Part shown: piece by piece, positions 10,051-17,795 of the stretch | How the letters are laid out: each line of letters opens with the position of its first letter | Position numbering within the stretch: position 1 is the first letter of the stretch | NCBI GenBank assembly: GCA_015232365.1 | Contig: JADFZU010000021.1 | Coordinates: 1 to 43,455 of the forward strand | Direction of reading: 5' to 3' | Source of the DNA: Magnetococcales bacterium | GTDB lineage: Bacteria; Pseudomonadota; Magnetococcia; Magnetococcales; JADFYX01 | Length of the DNA stretch: 43,455 nt | The notes under the pieces: generated by a model | What the model saw: the letters and a program-made list of their open reading frames with translations, nothing else | The model's database searches: none | What the model was told of the DNA's origin: nothing | Made by a program: the position numbers and the translations under genes

Positions 10051-10091
10051 TGATAAGATTGCCACCAGCCAATTAGGTGACAATCTTATCA
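10051..10091. terminator. Long hairpin between convergent genes, possible bidirectional transcription stop
   Basis: The 11-nt arms TGATAAGATTG (10051-10061) and CAATCTTATCA (10081-10091) pair perfectly, and a further CACC/GGTG pairs inside after one mismatch. It lies between the convergent yjbQ-like gene and the Gly/Tyr-rich gene. No T tract follows on either strand, so intrinsic termination is not certain. Confidence 0.5.
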
Positions 10092-10106
10092 ATTATAGGT
10101 TATGAG

Positions 10107-10472
10107 TTAGTTTTGCAGATCCCACGGCATCCAAGATGCCGGACCATTGCTTCGAAATTCATCATGGTACTCTGGAAAATAGCTACCATTATAATTATAA
10201 TAGTCTTCATTCTCATTTGGATGGTAGCCATTCTCATAATCAGGAAAGTAACCACCATCTTTATAGCCACCTCTGCTGGGGTCATAACCATTGCCTTGAT
10301 AGCCACCAGGATAGTAACCACCGCCACCAGGATAGTAACCACCGCCACCAGGATAGTATTCATTACTGAATGGTTCACCACCTCCCCTCCAAGCATCACC
10401 ACTACTTGGTGACAAAAAGGCTGCAGTTCCTAATAGAATAGCAACTGATAATGTGGCAACTGTTCTCTTCAT
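10107..10472 (-). CDS. Small secreted Gly/Tyr-rich repeat protein
   Basis: I recognise no family. The 121-aa product has a clear signal peptide (MKRTVATLSVAILLGTAAFL, cut probably before or near GDAW). The mature protein is low in complexity, rich in G, Y, P, N and D, with tandem YYPGGGG units around residues 40-60 followed by variants such as GYQGNGYDPSRGGYKDGGYFPDYENGY. The start at 10472 follows GGAGGTG, an excellent ribosome site; a start six codons upstream lies over that site. Such composition suits a surface, matrix or metal-contacting protein, but no function is shown. Opposite-strand reading frames here are by-products of the repeats. Confidence 0.75.
   Translation of the reverse strand: MKRTVATLSVAILLGTAAFLSPSSGDAWRGGGEPFSNEYYPGGGGYYPGGGGYYPGGYQGNGYDPSRGGYKDGGYFPDYENGYHPNENEDYYNYNGSYFPEYHDEFRSNGPASWMPWDLQN
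10303..10360. repeat. 21-bp tandem repeat inside the Gly/Tyr-rich gene
   Basis: The unit CCACCAGGATAGTAACCACCG occurs at 10303-10323 and 10324-10344, with a partial third copy from 10345. Being a multiple of three, it encodes successive YYPGGGG heptads in the minus-strand gene and allows copy-number change without a frameshift. Confidence 0.9.
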
Positions 10473-10911
10473 TTGCAGCACCTCCAACATTTAAAATGGC
10501 AAAAAAGGGTGGGAAGAGCATAACTATAACGCTGTTTTTACGGTTCCGTAACACCAAAGCGAGAAGTTTACTTTTGACTGCTTGCTCCCAGCCTCTGTTT
10601 AAAGTCTCAATATAAAGGTTAATGATAGCACAAAAAAAAACATATTTACCATGAAAACCAGTATGGAGTTAAAGATGTTATAGTCTTGGCTATAGGTAAA
10701 ATCTAGATTTAATCTATGTTTACTATCGTTATAGTTTTTTTTATAAGTTTCAGTTAGTATGAATAATTACAGTTGGGGGCGGTTCTCATTAAAAATAAAT
10801 TGCAACCTATGGCTCGTCACCGCATATAGAAATTGCGTCCATTGTTGGAAGAAAACTGATTGATGTTAAGAACAACTAGCGAATATAGGTTAAACTAATA
10901 GGAGAAAGCGT
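10473..10911. other. Divergent spacer between Gly/Tyr-rich gene and AhpD-like gene
   Basis: I see no gene in this 439-bp stretch. It holds a short perfect inverted repeat TTACGG-TT-CCGTAA at 10538-10551, extended by a looser CGCT/AGCG pair, about 70 bp upstream of the Gly/Tyr-rich gene. A poor promoter-like pair, TTGATG (10860-10865) and TATAGG (10884-10889), precedes the AhpD-like gene. Confidence 0.45.
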
Positions 10912-11430
10912 ATGCCGCACATTGATCTTATAAATCCAGACCATGCCGATGGTGAAGCAGATAAACTATTCAAAACTGCAATACAATATTTTGGCTCAGT
11001 TCCTGAACCCCTGCAACTTTTTGCCAATAACCCTCTGGTTGCCAATCATGTTTTTAATGGTTTTGGTCCGTCAATGGCACAATCAAACCTATCACAACCA
11101 TTTTTTGCCTGGATTCGCTATCTTTTAGCCAGCCACACCAGTTGCAGACACTGTATTGATGTTAATGGAGTGATGCTAATGGATATGGGGGTGAGCCATG
11201 ATAAGCTTGATGCTGCCAGACAGGATGTTTCTACAGTTGATTTGGAAGAGAGAGAAAAAGCTCTTCTTGTCGCCTGCATTAAAGTTGTGCGGGATCAGCA
11301 GTTATTGGAAAAAGAAGATATTGATGATCTTAAAAAACTAGGCCATAGCGATGCAGATCTTATAACCGCCTTCCACCATGCCGCCCATAGTCATGCAGTT
11401 GATATGATGATTAATGCGTTTGGTTTATAA
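10912..11430 (+). CDS. AhpD-like / carboxymuconolactone decarboxylase family protein
   Basis: A 172-aa all-helical protein of the AhpD/CMD fold. The redox motif C78-R-H-C81 in SHTSCRHCIDVNG is the thiol pair of this superfamily, and the flanking pattern (IRYLLASHTS before, the methionine-rich helix MLMDMG after) fits peroxidase-associated members. A ribosome site, AGGAG, precedes the ATG. The likely role is peroxide or thiol-redox protection. No partner peroxiredoxin is adjacent, so substrate and electron donor are unknown. Confidence 0.8.
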   Translation: MPHIDLINPDHADGEADKLFKTAIQYFGSVPEPLQLFANNPLVANHVFNGFGPSMAQSNLSQPFFAWIRYLLASHTSCRHCIDVNGVMLMDMGVSHDKLDAARQDVSTVDLEEREKALLVACIKVVRDQQLLEKEDIDDLKKLGHSDADLITAFHHAAHSHAVDMMINAFGL

Positions 11431-11505
11431 AGAGAAAATATTTTTGCTCTATGCTAATGGTGGGAAAAAGCTTCCTCACAATTATTATTTTTAAGCAAAA
11501 TTATG

Positions 11506-11532
11506 AAACATTCCAGGTATGGGATGTTTTTT
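11506..11532 (+). terminator. Intrinsic terminator after the AhpD-like gene
   Basis: AAACATTCC (11506-11514) pairs with GGGATGTTT (11521-11529), including one G-U pair, around a 6-nt loop. The stem runs directly into a T tract to 11532. It lies 75 bp beyond the stop codon of the AhpD-like gene. Confidence 0.65.
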
Positions 11533-11604
11533 CCTGATAACGCTCCTCCTATATACTACTCATTTAATGCCTACCATTAATAAATGAGGAAATATATCAA
11601 ATCC

Positions 11605-11633
11605 TTGTACCTTTTTGTCTTGGAGCATATTCT
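11605..11633 (+). promoter_or_regulatory. Weak candidate promoter for ycjX-ycjF
   Basis: TTGTAC at 11605-11610 and TATTCT at 11628-11633 are 17 nt apart, about 70 bp upstream of the ycjX start. Spacing is ideal but both boxes are imperfect. Confidence 0.35.
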
Positions 11634-11704
11634 AGTTAACGAAATCTGGGTTTAGCCATTTTTTACTCTTACTGTTTTATTTTTCTCTGTTATCGAGATC
11701 GCTT

Positions 11705-13141
11705 ATGTCACCATTTAAAAACGTTGCAAACCTCTCTGTGAGTGGTCTGCTTTCCGAGTCCAAGAAGGCTGTTGACAATATTACCCATTTAGCGATGGAT
11801 AGACGAATCAGGCTGGCTGTGACCGGGCTAAGCCAGAGTGGTAAAACAGCGTTTATCACCTCGCTTATTCATCAACTACTGCATGGACTGTCTGCTGGCA
11901 ACCTACCTTTTTTCAGTGTGGTGGCAGAGAACCGTTTTCTTGGCTCTAAAACCATGTTGCAGCCCAACATGGAGATTCCAGCTTTCCAGTACGATAAATT
12001 TATCTCTTCTTTAACTGGTGAAAAACCGGAGTTTCCAAGAGCAACAGACGGTTTGAGTGAAATACGCCTGGCGATTCGCTTTCAGCCGGGCAGCTTTATA
12101 AGCAGGCAGCTATCGAAAACAGCCACTTTATATTTGGATATTGTCGATTATCCTGGTGAGTGGTTGTTGGATCTGCCGCTGCTAAATATGACATTCAAAG
12201 AGTGGTCTGAGCAGCTTCTCAATTTTTGCAGCGAAGAGCCAAGAACAGCCTTAGCAGCAGAGTGGCTGAAATATCTACAAAATATAGATAGCAGCCGTGT
12301 TGCTGACGAGGAGACAATGCGTCAGGCAAGCCAGCTTTTTACAAAGTTTTTACATGATTGCCGCACTAAAAAAACCGGATTGAGTTATCTGCAACCAGGC
12401 CGTTTTCTTATTCCTGGTGATCTTAAAGATGCTCCGATTTTAACCTTTTGTCCATTGGCATCATCTAGCAATTCACCGCCAAAAGGTAGTGTTTATGAGG
12501 TGATGGAGCAGAGGTTTGAGTCTTATAAAGAGCGAGTGGTTAAAAAATTCTATAGAGACCACTTCTCTAAATTTGATCGTCAGATAGTATTGGTTGATCT
12601 ACAAAAAGCCTTGAACCATGGTCCCGGTAGTTTTGGTGATATGCAGAGTGCTCTTCAGGGAATTTTAAATAGTTTTACCTATGGCAACTCCAACCTTTTA
12701 ACCAGACTGTTTCAGCCTAAAATTGATAAACTGCTGTTTGTCGCTACAAAAGCTGATCACGTTGCAGCGAACCAACACCCAAACCTGGAACGGTTGTTAA
12801 ACCGTATGGTTGTGCGGCCGGTAAATGATGCGGTATTTCAGGGGGTAGAGGTCAAGACCCTGGCAATCTCATCTGTGGTCTGCACACAGACCGTTGTCCG
12901 GGAGCATCATGGTCGACGCTTGTCATTTGTCAAAGGGGTTCCAAAAGGGCAAAGTGAAGAAGTTCTGCTCTTTCCTGGTGAGATTCCTGAAACAGTTCCA
13001 TCTCTTACAGATTGGGAAGAGAACCGTTTTAACTTTCTCGACTTTCAGCCCCAACTTGCAACGAGTGGTAGCGGTGGGAGTGTCCCACATCTGCGTATGG
13101 ATCAGGCTATTGAGTTTTTATTGGGAGATAAACTGTCATGA
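11705..13141 (+). CDS. ycjX: YcjX-family P-loop GTPase/ATPase (DUF463)
   Basis: A 478-aa cytoplasmic protein of the YcjX family. The Walker A motif is GLSQSGKTAF (about 41-50), and a Walker-B-like segment DIVDYPGEWLLD lies near residue 147. A nucleotide-base motif candidate, ATKADHV, lies near residue 347 and resembles the NKxD of GTPases. In E. coli ycjX and ycjF are paired within the psp-linked cluster and respond to envelope stress; the molecular role is not established. The stop overlaps the next gene's ATG by 4 bp. No psp genes are visible here. Confidence 0.9.
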   Translation: MSPFKNVANLSVSGLLSESKKAVDNITHLAMDRRIRLAVTGLSQSGKTAFITSLIHQLLHGLSAGNLPFFSVVAENRFLGSKTMLQPNMEIPAFQYDKFISSLTGEKPEFPRATDGLSEIRLAIRFQPGSFISRQLSKTATLYLDIVDYPGEWLLDLPLLNMTFKEWSEQLLNFCSEEPRTALAAEWLKYLQNIDSSRVADEETMRQASQLFTKFLHDCRTKKTGLSYLQPGRFLIPGDLKDAPILTFCPLASSSNSPPKGSVYEVMEQRFESYKERVVKKFYRDHFSKFDRQIVLVDLQKALNHGPGSFGDMQSALQGILNSFTYGNSNLLTRLFQPKIDKLLFVATKADHVAANQHPNLERLLNRMVVRPVNDAVFQGVEVKTLAISSVVCTQTVVREHHGRRLSFVKGVPKGQSEEVLLFPGEIPETVPSLTDWEENRFNFLDFQPQLATSGSGGSVPHLRMDQAIEFLLGDKLS

Positions 13142-14199
13142 GTGCACAGGTCAAGTGGGAGCCTCCTGCTCTTTTTACTGTTGATCGGAGTGACTCATCT
13201 CCGGTTTCAACCAGAGAGACAGAACCAAATATAACTCCGCTTTTGCTCTCAGGTGAGTTGCAAGATGGTGATGATATAATTGATGACCCAGCAGCTCCGG
13301 TAGAGATTGCCGATAGCTGGATGGAAGAGGGACCAAAAAAGCAGAGAAAGGGTGTTTTTAACTGGTTCATAACCCTCAGCCTGCTTTTTCTGACCGCTGT
13401 AGTGGTTCAAGATACGGTGCTTTTTTTAACAGAGCAGTTTGCCCGGAGTTTAGTTTTAGGTTTGGCGTTCGCTCTACTAGCTGGTGGAGCTGGTCTGGCA
13501 CTGCTTATTTTAGCATTCAAGGAGGTGGTTAGTCTCCGCTCGGTTAAAAAGGTTCATAATTTACAAAAGCAGAGCAGAAAACTCTACCGGGAAAACTCCC
13601 ACGGTAACGGAATAAGATTTAGCTCAGGTATTATGAAGCTATACAAAAGCCGTAAGGATCTAGATTCTGGTTGGCAGAAGTTTCAGGACAGCACTGATTC
13701 AAACTTTTCAGACCGGGAAGTTCTGTCTCTGTTCTCAAACAGTGTTCTTATCGATTTAGATAAAAAAGCTTATGGAATAGTTGTTAACAACTCATCTGTT
13801 GCAGCTCTTCTAACCGCTATAAGTCCTATGGCGTGGTTAGATGCCCTGCTTTTTTTCTGGCGAAATGTTCGTATGGTACGGCAGATTGCGATCTGTTATG
13901 GGTTTCGACCTGGCTTTATTGGGTCGATTGTATTGATTCAGGAGGTGTTGCAGGGGGTGGTGGCAAGTGCAACAGCCGACTTTATTACCGATGAAGTAGC
14001 TGACTCTGTGGGTAGTTCAGTAACTGCAGTACTCTTTGCAAAAGCCGGACAGGGAATGGCAAACGGCCTGCTTTCCGCAAGAGTAGGGGTGCAGGCGATG
14101 CGACTATGCCGCCCTGTTGTATTTCTCCCCAACGAGAACCCATCACTGAAATTGGTCCGGGCTGAGATGATAAAGCAGGTGAAAAATAGACTTGGTTAG
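13138..14199 (+). CDS. ycjF: YcjF-family inner-membrane protein (DUF697)
   Basis: A 353-aa protein paired with ycjX through an ATGA overlap. An acidic N-terminal region (about 1-75) is followed by two membrane helices (about 75-95 and 102-125). The C-terminal DUF697-like domain includes AAQ-poor hydrophobic segments such as SVAALLTAISPMAWLDALLF and RVGVQAMRLCRPV, the latter a well-conserved YcjF feature. It probably acts with YcjX at the inner membrane in envelope-stress physiology. This part is inference from the conserved pair. Confidence 0.85.
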   Translation: MSAQVKWEPPALFTVDRSDSSPVSTRETEPNITPLLLSGELQDGDDIIDDPAAPVEIADSWMEEGPKKQRKGVFNWFITLSLLFLTAVVVQDTVLFLTEQFARSLVLGLAFALLAGGAGLALLILAFKEVVSLRSVKKVHNLQKQSRKLYRENSHGNGIRFSSGIMKLYKSRKDLDSGWQKFQDSTDSNFSDREVLSLFSNSVLIDLDKKAYGIVVNNSSVAALLTAISPMAWLDALLFFWRNVRMVRQIAICYGFRPGFIGSIVLIQEVLQGVVASATADFITDEVADSVGSSVTAVLFAKAGQGMANGLLSARVGVQAMRLCRPVVFLPNENPSLKLVRAEMIKQVKNRLG

Positions 14200-14295
14200 A
14201 AAAATTTGTTTTGATTGAAAAAACTATCTGCTAATTAATAGCCAAATACATTCTAATATTGTTGTACACTAATTGTAGAAACTGCTCTTCATAAA

Positions 14296-15273
14296 TTATA
14301 AATAGCGTGTATTACGGCGAAAACGTTTTTTGAGAATTGCCAGTCTATCAGCATCTGGAAGTTTGTTTATCTGTTTGTTAACCCTTTTTATCCGATCTTT
14401 TAAAGGCGGGTGGGTGGTGAAAAATATTGAACTTGCCTTGCCGTGAGTCCTTTGCAGACGTTTTAGATAGTCTTGGATTGCCCTTGGCGAGTATCCGGCT
14501 TGATAGGCATACTTAACTCCGTAAAAGTCAGCTTCATGCTCCAGATCTTTATCTATTCCATGGGTAAACAGCAGGTTGGTTATCTGGTCAATTGCTCCGT
14601 TGAGAAGTTTTGGGTCTTTATTCATTACGGTAAGAGATAGCTCTGATACATTGGATAATAGAGAGCTTCTTTGTAGTGTGTTTAACATGTGTTTGCGGTC
14701 AACGTGGGCAACTTCATGGGCAAGTATTGTTGCCAGTTCGGCTTCGTTACGGAGATTTTTGATCAAGCCAATAGTGACAAAAATATAGCCGCCAGGTGCA
14801 GCAAAGGCGTTCTGCTGGTCGCTGTTTAAAACAACAAAGTGATAGTCTAGATCTGGGCGGTCAGAGACCTCAACAATGGTCTTGCCGATTAAGGTTACGT
14901 ATCTGGTTAGGGATGGATTGTCATATATTCCGCCATAACGTTTGAATGCCTCAAGGCTAATGGACTCACCAAGTGTCTTTTCTGCCTCTTCTCCTATAGG
15001 CTGCATAGCCTGAAGAGTTTTTATCCCTCTGTTGGCCAGATCGATATTTTTTTGGCTGACCCCTAACATTCCGCCAAGGTTGTTTATTAAATTGTTGCCG
15101 CCACTGTTGTGTGATTGATCAGGCTGGGTAGTGCCTCTTTGGTTTCCGCCTTGGTTATGTTGTTGAACTGCTTGTTGGATGACCTGATCAAAAAAACCGG
15201 CCTGACCATGTTCTGTTGGCAGTAAAACAACCAAAAAAAGGGTGATGGATAGAACTATATGATAATGTTTCAT
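14296..15273 (-). CDS. Exported M48-family zinc metalloprotease
   Basis: A 325-aa periplasmic protease. A signal peptide (about 1-25, ending HGQAG) and a Gln/Asn/Gly-rich linker precede the M48 domain. Zinc ligands are HEVAH at 186-190 and the downstream EHEAD at 245-249; AAPGGYIFVTIGL is the conserved strand before the active helix. Unlike BepA, no TPR tail is present; the protein ends soon after the protease domain. It is therefore closer to the short LoiP/YcaL-type proteases that check outer-membrane protein assembly. Its start overlaps the stop of the upstream SH3 protein by 4 bp (ATGA). Confidence 0.9.
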   Translation of the reverse strand: MKHYHIVLSITLFLVVLLPTEHGQAGFFDQVIQQAVQQHNQGGNQRGTTQPDQSHNSGGNNLINNLGGMLGVSQKNIDLANRGIKTLQAMQPIGEEAEKTLGESISLEAFKRYGGIYDNPSLTRYVTLIGKTIVEVSDRPDLDYHFVVLNSDQQNAFAAPGGYIFVTIGLIKNLRNEAELATILAHEVAHVDRKHMLNTLQRSSLLSNVSELSLTVMNKDPKLLNGAIDQITNLLFTHGIDKDLEHEADFYGVKYAYQAGYSPRAIQDYLKRLQRTHGKASSIFFTTHPPLKDRIKRVNKQINKLPDADRLAILKKRFRRNTRYL

Positions 15274-15797
15274 AACCCTGCTCCTGAAAACTCACCTAAA
15301 GAGCCGTTTTCTTGAAATTTTAAAAGTTCATTATCTGAGACGCTAAACTGTTTCATCCACTCAAGAGCTTTTACATGATTGGTATTGATGTGCCGGCTTT
15401 TTGCGTAGGCTCTAGTGGCTGGTTGCATTCCTCGAATACTGCTGTTGGAGCTGGATTCATGCACTGCAACCGAACTTCTGCCGCCAAGGGTGCTTAACAG
15501 ACCCTCTGAGCTACTTCCGCTCTGTTTTCTTGGAGCTTTTTTGCTGAGATGAAAGCGATAAACCCATCCTGTTGTCCTGTTTTTCAGACGAACCTGAAAA
15601 TAACGTTTACTCTTTTTTAAAACCGTAACAGCCACCCCTTTTTCAAGCTTTTTTACTACTTTTGATTTTGGTGAGGCATTACTGGTCATGGTAACCCCAG
15701 ATTTTTTTGTGTAGAGGGTCTCAGCCTGCAGGTTGCCAGGTAAAAAAATGAGACAGATTCCCAAAACAGCCCAGTAGATGGTTGATTTTTTTATCAT
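15270..15797 (-). CDS. Exported SH3-domain protein coupled to M48 protease
   Basis: A 175-aa product with signal peptide MIKKSTIYWAVLGICLIFL ending at LQAET. It is followed by a bacterial SH3-type domain (about 25-90: the VTMTSNASPKSKVVKKLEKG and TGWVYRFHLSKK elements are typical). The C-terminal part, including RAYAKSRHINTNHVKALEWM, has no assignable fold but resembles tails often paired with M48 proteases. I prefer the Met at 15797 because it starts the signal peptide; an in-frame ATG at 15866 adds 23 residues with Cys and basic residues. Overlap with the protease gene argues that the two act together, perhaps with the SH3 domain targeting peptidoglycan. Confidence 0.78.
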   Translation of the reverse strand: MIKKSTIYWAVLGICLIFLPGNLQAETLYTKKSGVTMTSNASPKSKVVKKLEKGVAVTVLKKSKRYFQVRLKNRTTGWVYRFHLSKKAPRKQSGSSSEGLLSTLGGRSSVAVHESSSNSSIRGMQPATRAYAKSRHINTNHVKALEWMKQFSVSDNELLKFQENGSLGEFSGAGL

Positions 15798-16095
15798 TTG
15801 GTTAAATCCACTTTTTGGTTTAACTTTATTCCTGGTTGTGTAACATAAGCAGTAGATGGTTTCCATAAAAATCTGCTTTCAGTAATAAATTATTCACTAA
15901 TTTTACTCGTTTTGCAACTGTTAAGGTTTATAGTTACCGTAGTCGTTTTTTGATTTTATCTCTGTAGAAATAGTGGTTTTTTACCTTTGACTTTTGGTCG
16001 TAATGATAGCATTTTAACGTAAGTTACGTGGGGTAGTATCTACTTTCCAGTCGGGCCGGTTTATATATATCAATCATTGCGGTGAAACCTACCAA

Positions 16096-17004
16096 ATGAA
16101 AATTATTGTCATTGTTCCTGCCTACAATGAAGAAGATATGATCGGCAATGCAGTGACTGCTTTGCTTGAGTTGAAAGATCTATTTATCTCAAAAAAAATG
16201 GAACTTAAAGTCTATGTTGTAGACGACGGCTCAACTGATGCGACCGCTAGCCGGGCTGAAGCGGCAAATGTTGATAGAATTATCAGTCACGGGGTAAATA
16301 TCGGTCTTGGTGCTGCAGTTCGCTCAGGTTTGCAGGCGGCATACAGTGACCATGCTGATATTGTAGTTAAGTTTGATGCCGACCTCCAACACTCACCTGG
16401 TGACATCATAGCACTGTTGGAGCCGATTCTTAACAATGAAGCCGATATAGTCTACGGCAACCGTTTCGAGAAAATAGATTATAAAATGCCCTTTGTTCGT
16501 AGGGTTGGGAATATACTATTTACCTCTCTTATGCGTAGATTAACCAGTTGGCCCCTTAAAGATAGCCAGCCAGGTCTAATTGCTCTACACCGCAACTATC
16601 TGGAGAGGTTTTACCTGCCTGGAGATTATAACTACACCCAACAGATTCTGGTCGATGCCTATAAAAAAGGGATGCGATTTGCCCATGTATCGGTCTCTTT
16701 CAAGCAGCGAGTAACCGGAAGATCGTTCATATCATTAAAATATCCGTTCAAGGTTCTGCCTCAGATTTTTATGGTTTTGGTCTCTGTTAAACCGTTGCGG
16801 ATTTTTGGACCGCTTGGTCTAATATTTTTTAGTAGCGGTTCCTTTATATTTCTCTTTGAAATAATTCAATATTTTATGGGCATGACTGAAAGGCCGGTGA
16901 CCCACGTTTTTCTAGTTCTCGGTCTACTCATGTTTGGACTCCAAACAATTTTTTTTGGTGTTTTAGCCCATCTTATTGTTGACTCACCCGGGCGACAGCA
17001 ATGA
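16096..17004 (+). CDS. Membrane glycosyltransferase family 2 (dolichyl/polyprenyl-phosphate sugar synthase-like)
   Basis: A 302-aa GT-A enzyme. The N-terminal motif VPAYNEEDMIG, the nucleotide-binding VVDDGSTD (about 41-48) and the metal-binding DAD at 94-96 in KFDADLQH place it in GT2, nearest to the DPM1/polyprenyl-phosphate transferase group. Two C-terminal membrane helices (about 232-258 and 270-296) anchor it. The likely product is a lipid-linked or polymer-linked sugar; donor and acceptor cannot be read from sequence. It overlaps the next gene by 4 bp and opens a three-gene cassette. Confidence 0.87.
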   Translation: MKIIVIVPAYNEEDMIGNAVTALLELKDLFISKKMELKVYVVDDGSTDATASRAEAANVDRIISHGVNIGLGAAVRSGLQAAYSDHADIVVKFDADLQHSPGDIIALLEPILNNEADIVYGNRFEKIDYKMPFVRRVGNILFTSLMRRLTSWPLKDSQPGLIALHRNYLERFYLPGDYNYTQQILVDAYKKGMRFAHVSVSFKQRVTGRSFISLKYPFKVLPQIFMVLVSVKPLRIFGPLGLIFFSSGSFIFLFEIIQYFMGMTERPVTHVFLVLGLLMFGLQTIFFGVLAHLIVDSPGRQQ

Positions 17005-17795
17005 CACACCAAGCTGATGTAAATAACAATGAGTGGCATCAGCAGTGGTCAATGCATCAGGACGATGAAAAGTTTCTTTTTCATGACTGGATTAAACCAG
17101 TCACTATAAGTGAGTTTAAAGGTAAAAAAGTGTTAGAGGCTGGTTGTGGTGGTGGTCAGCACTCAAAATGGATGGCTGAACAGGCCGCATCACTAACTTC
17201 GGTAGATCTTAATACGGTTGATCTCGCCTTAGAGCGAAACCAAGGCACTGATAATATTAACTTCATCAAAGCTGATATTGCGACTATGGAGCTTGGTGAG
17301 CAGTTTGATATTGTGATATGTATTGGAGTAATCCACCATACTGATGACCCTGACAAAACTTTTCACAATCTATATAAACATCTTAAACCGAATGGAAAGA
17401 TGATTATCTGGACCTATAGTAGTGAAGGTAATGCATTGGTTCGTTATGGTGTGGAGCCTTTTAGAAAACTTTTTTTACGCCATCTTCCCATATCTATATT
17501 GAATATGGTCTCCAAGTTTATTACCACCATGGTTTATATCCCGGTTCATACCATATACAGGCTTGGTTTTTTTTCGTTTTTGCCATATTACGACTATTTC
17601 AAAAATTTCAGAAAACTCTCTTTTAATAGAAATAATTTAAACGTATTTGATAAATTAAACGCCCCTCAAACCCGGTTTACCACCCGGCAAAAATGTGATG
17701 AGTGGTTCTCTCCTGACCTCTTTAACAAAGAGTCTATCTCAATTCTGCCGTACGCAGGAGTTAGTTACTCTTTGGTCGGCATCAAACGTTCGTAA
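17001..17795 (+). CDS. Class I SAM-dependent methyltransferase
   Basis: A 264-aa enzyme with SAM motif I VLEAGCGGGQHS (about 44-55), an acidic residue at the end of strand 2 (SVDLNTVD), and post-motif FDIVICIGVIHHTDDP. These match the methyltransferase 11 group. The C-terminal half (after about 165) is hydrophobic and basic and may sit on the membrane or fix the substrate. Overlaps of 4 bp upstream and 1 bp downstream tie it to the glycosyltransferase and AsnB. It may modify a surface sugar or lipid. The substrate is unknown. Confidence 0.85.
   Translation: MTHQADVNNNEWHQQWSMHQDDEKFLFHDWIKPVTISEFKGKKVLEAGCGGGQHSKWMAEQAASLTSVDLNTVDLALERNQGTDNINFIKADIATMELGEQFDIVICIGVIHHTDDPDKTFHNLYKHLKPNGKMIIWTYSSEGNALVRYGVEPFRKLFLRHLPISILNMVSKFITTMVYIPVHTIYRLGFFSFLPYYDYFKNFRKLSFNRNNLNVFDKLNAPQTRFTTRQKCDEWFSPDLFNKESISILPYAGVSYSLVGIKRS

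Noticed and set aside
10077-10412. Plus-strand reading frames opposite the Gly/Tyr-rich gene
   Set aside because: Their Ile/Val/Thr or His/Asn/Ser repeats are by-products of the 21-bp repeat. The minus-strand frame has the signal peptide and a strong ribosome site.
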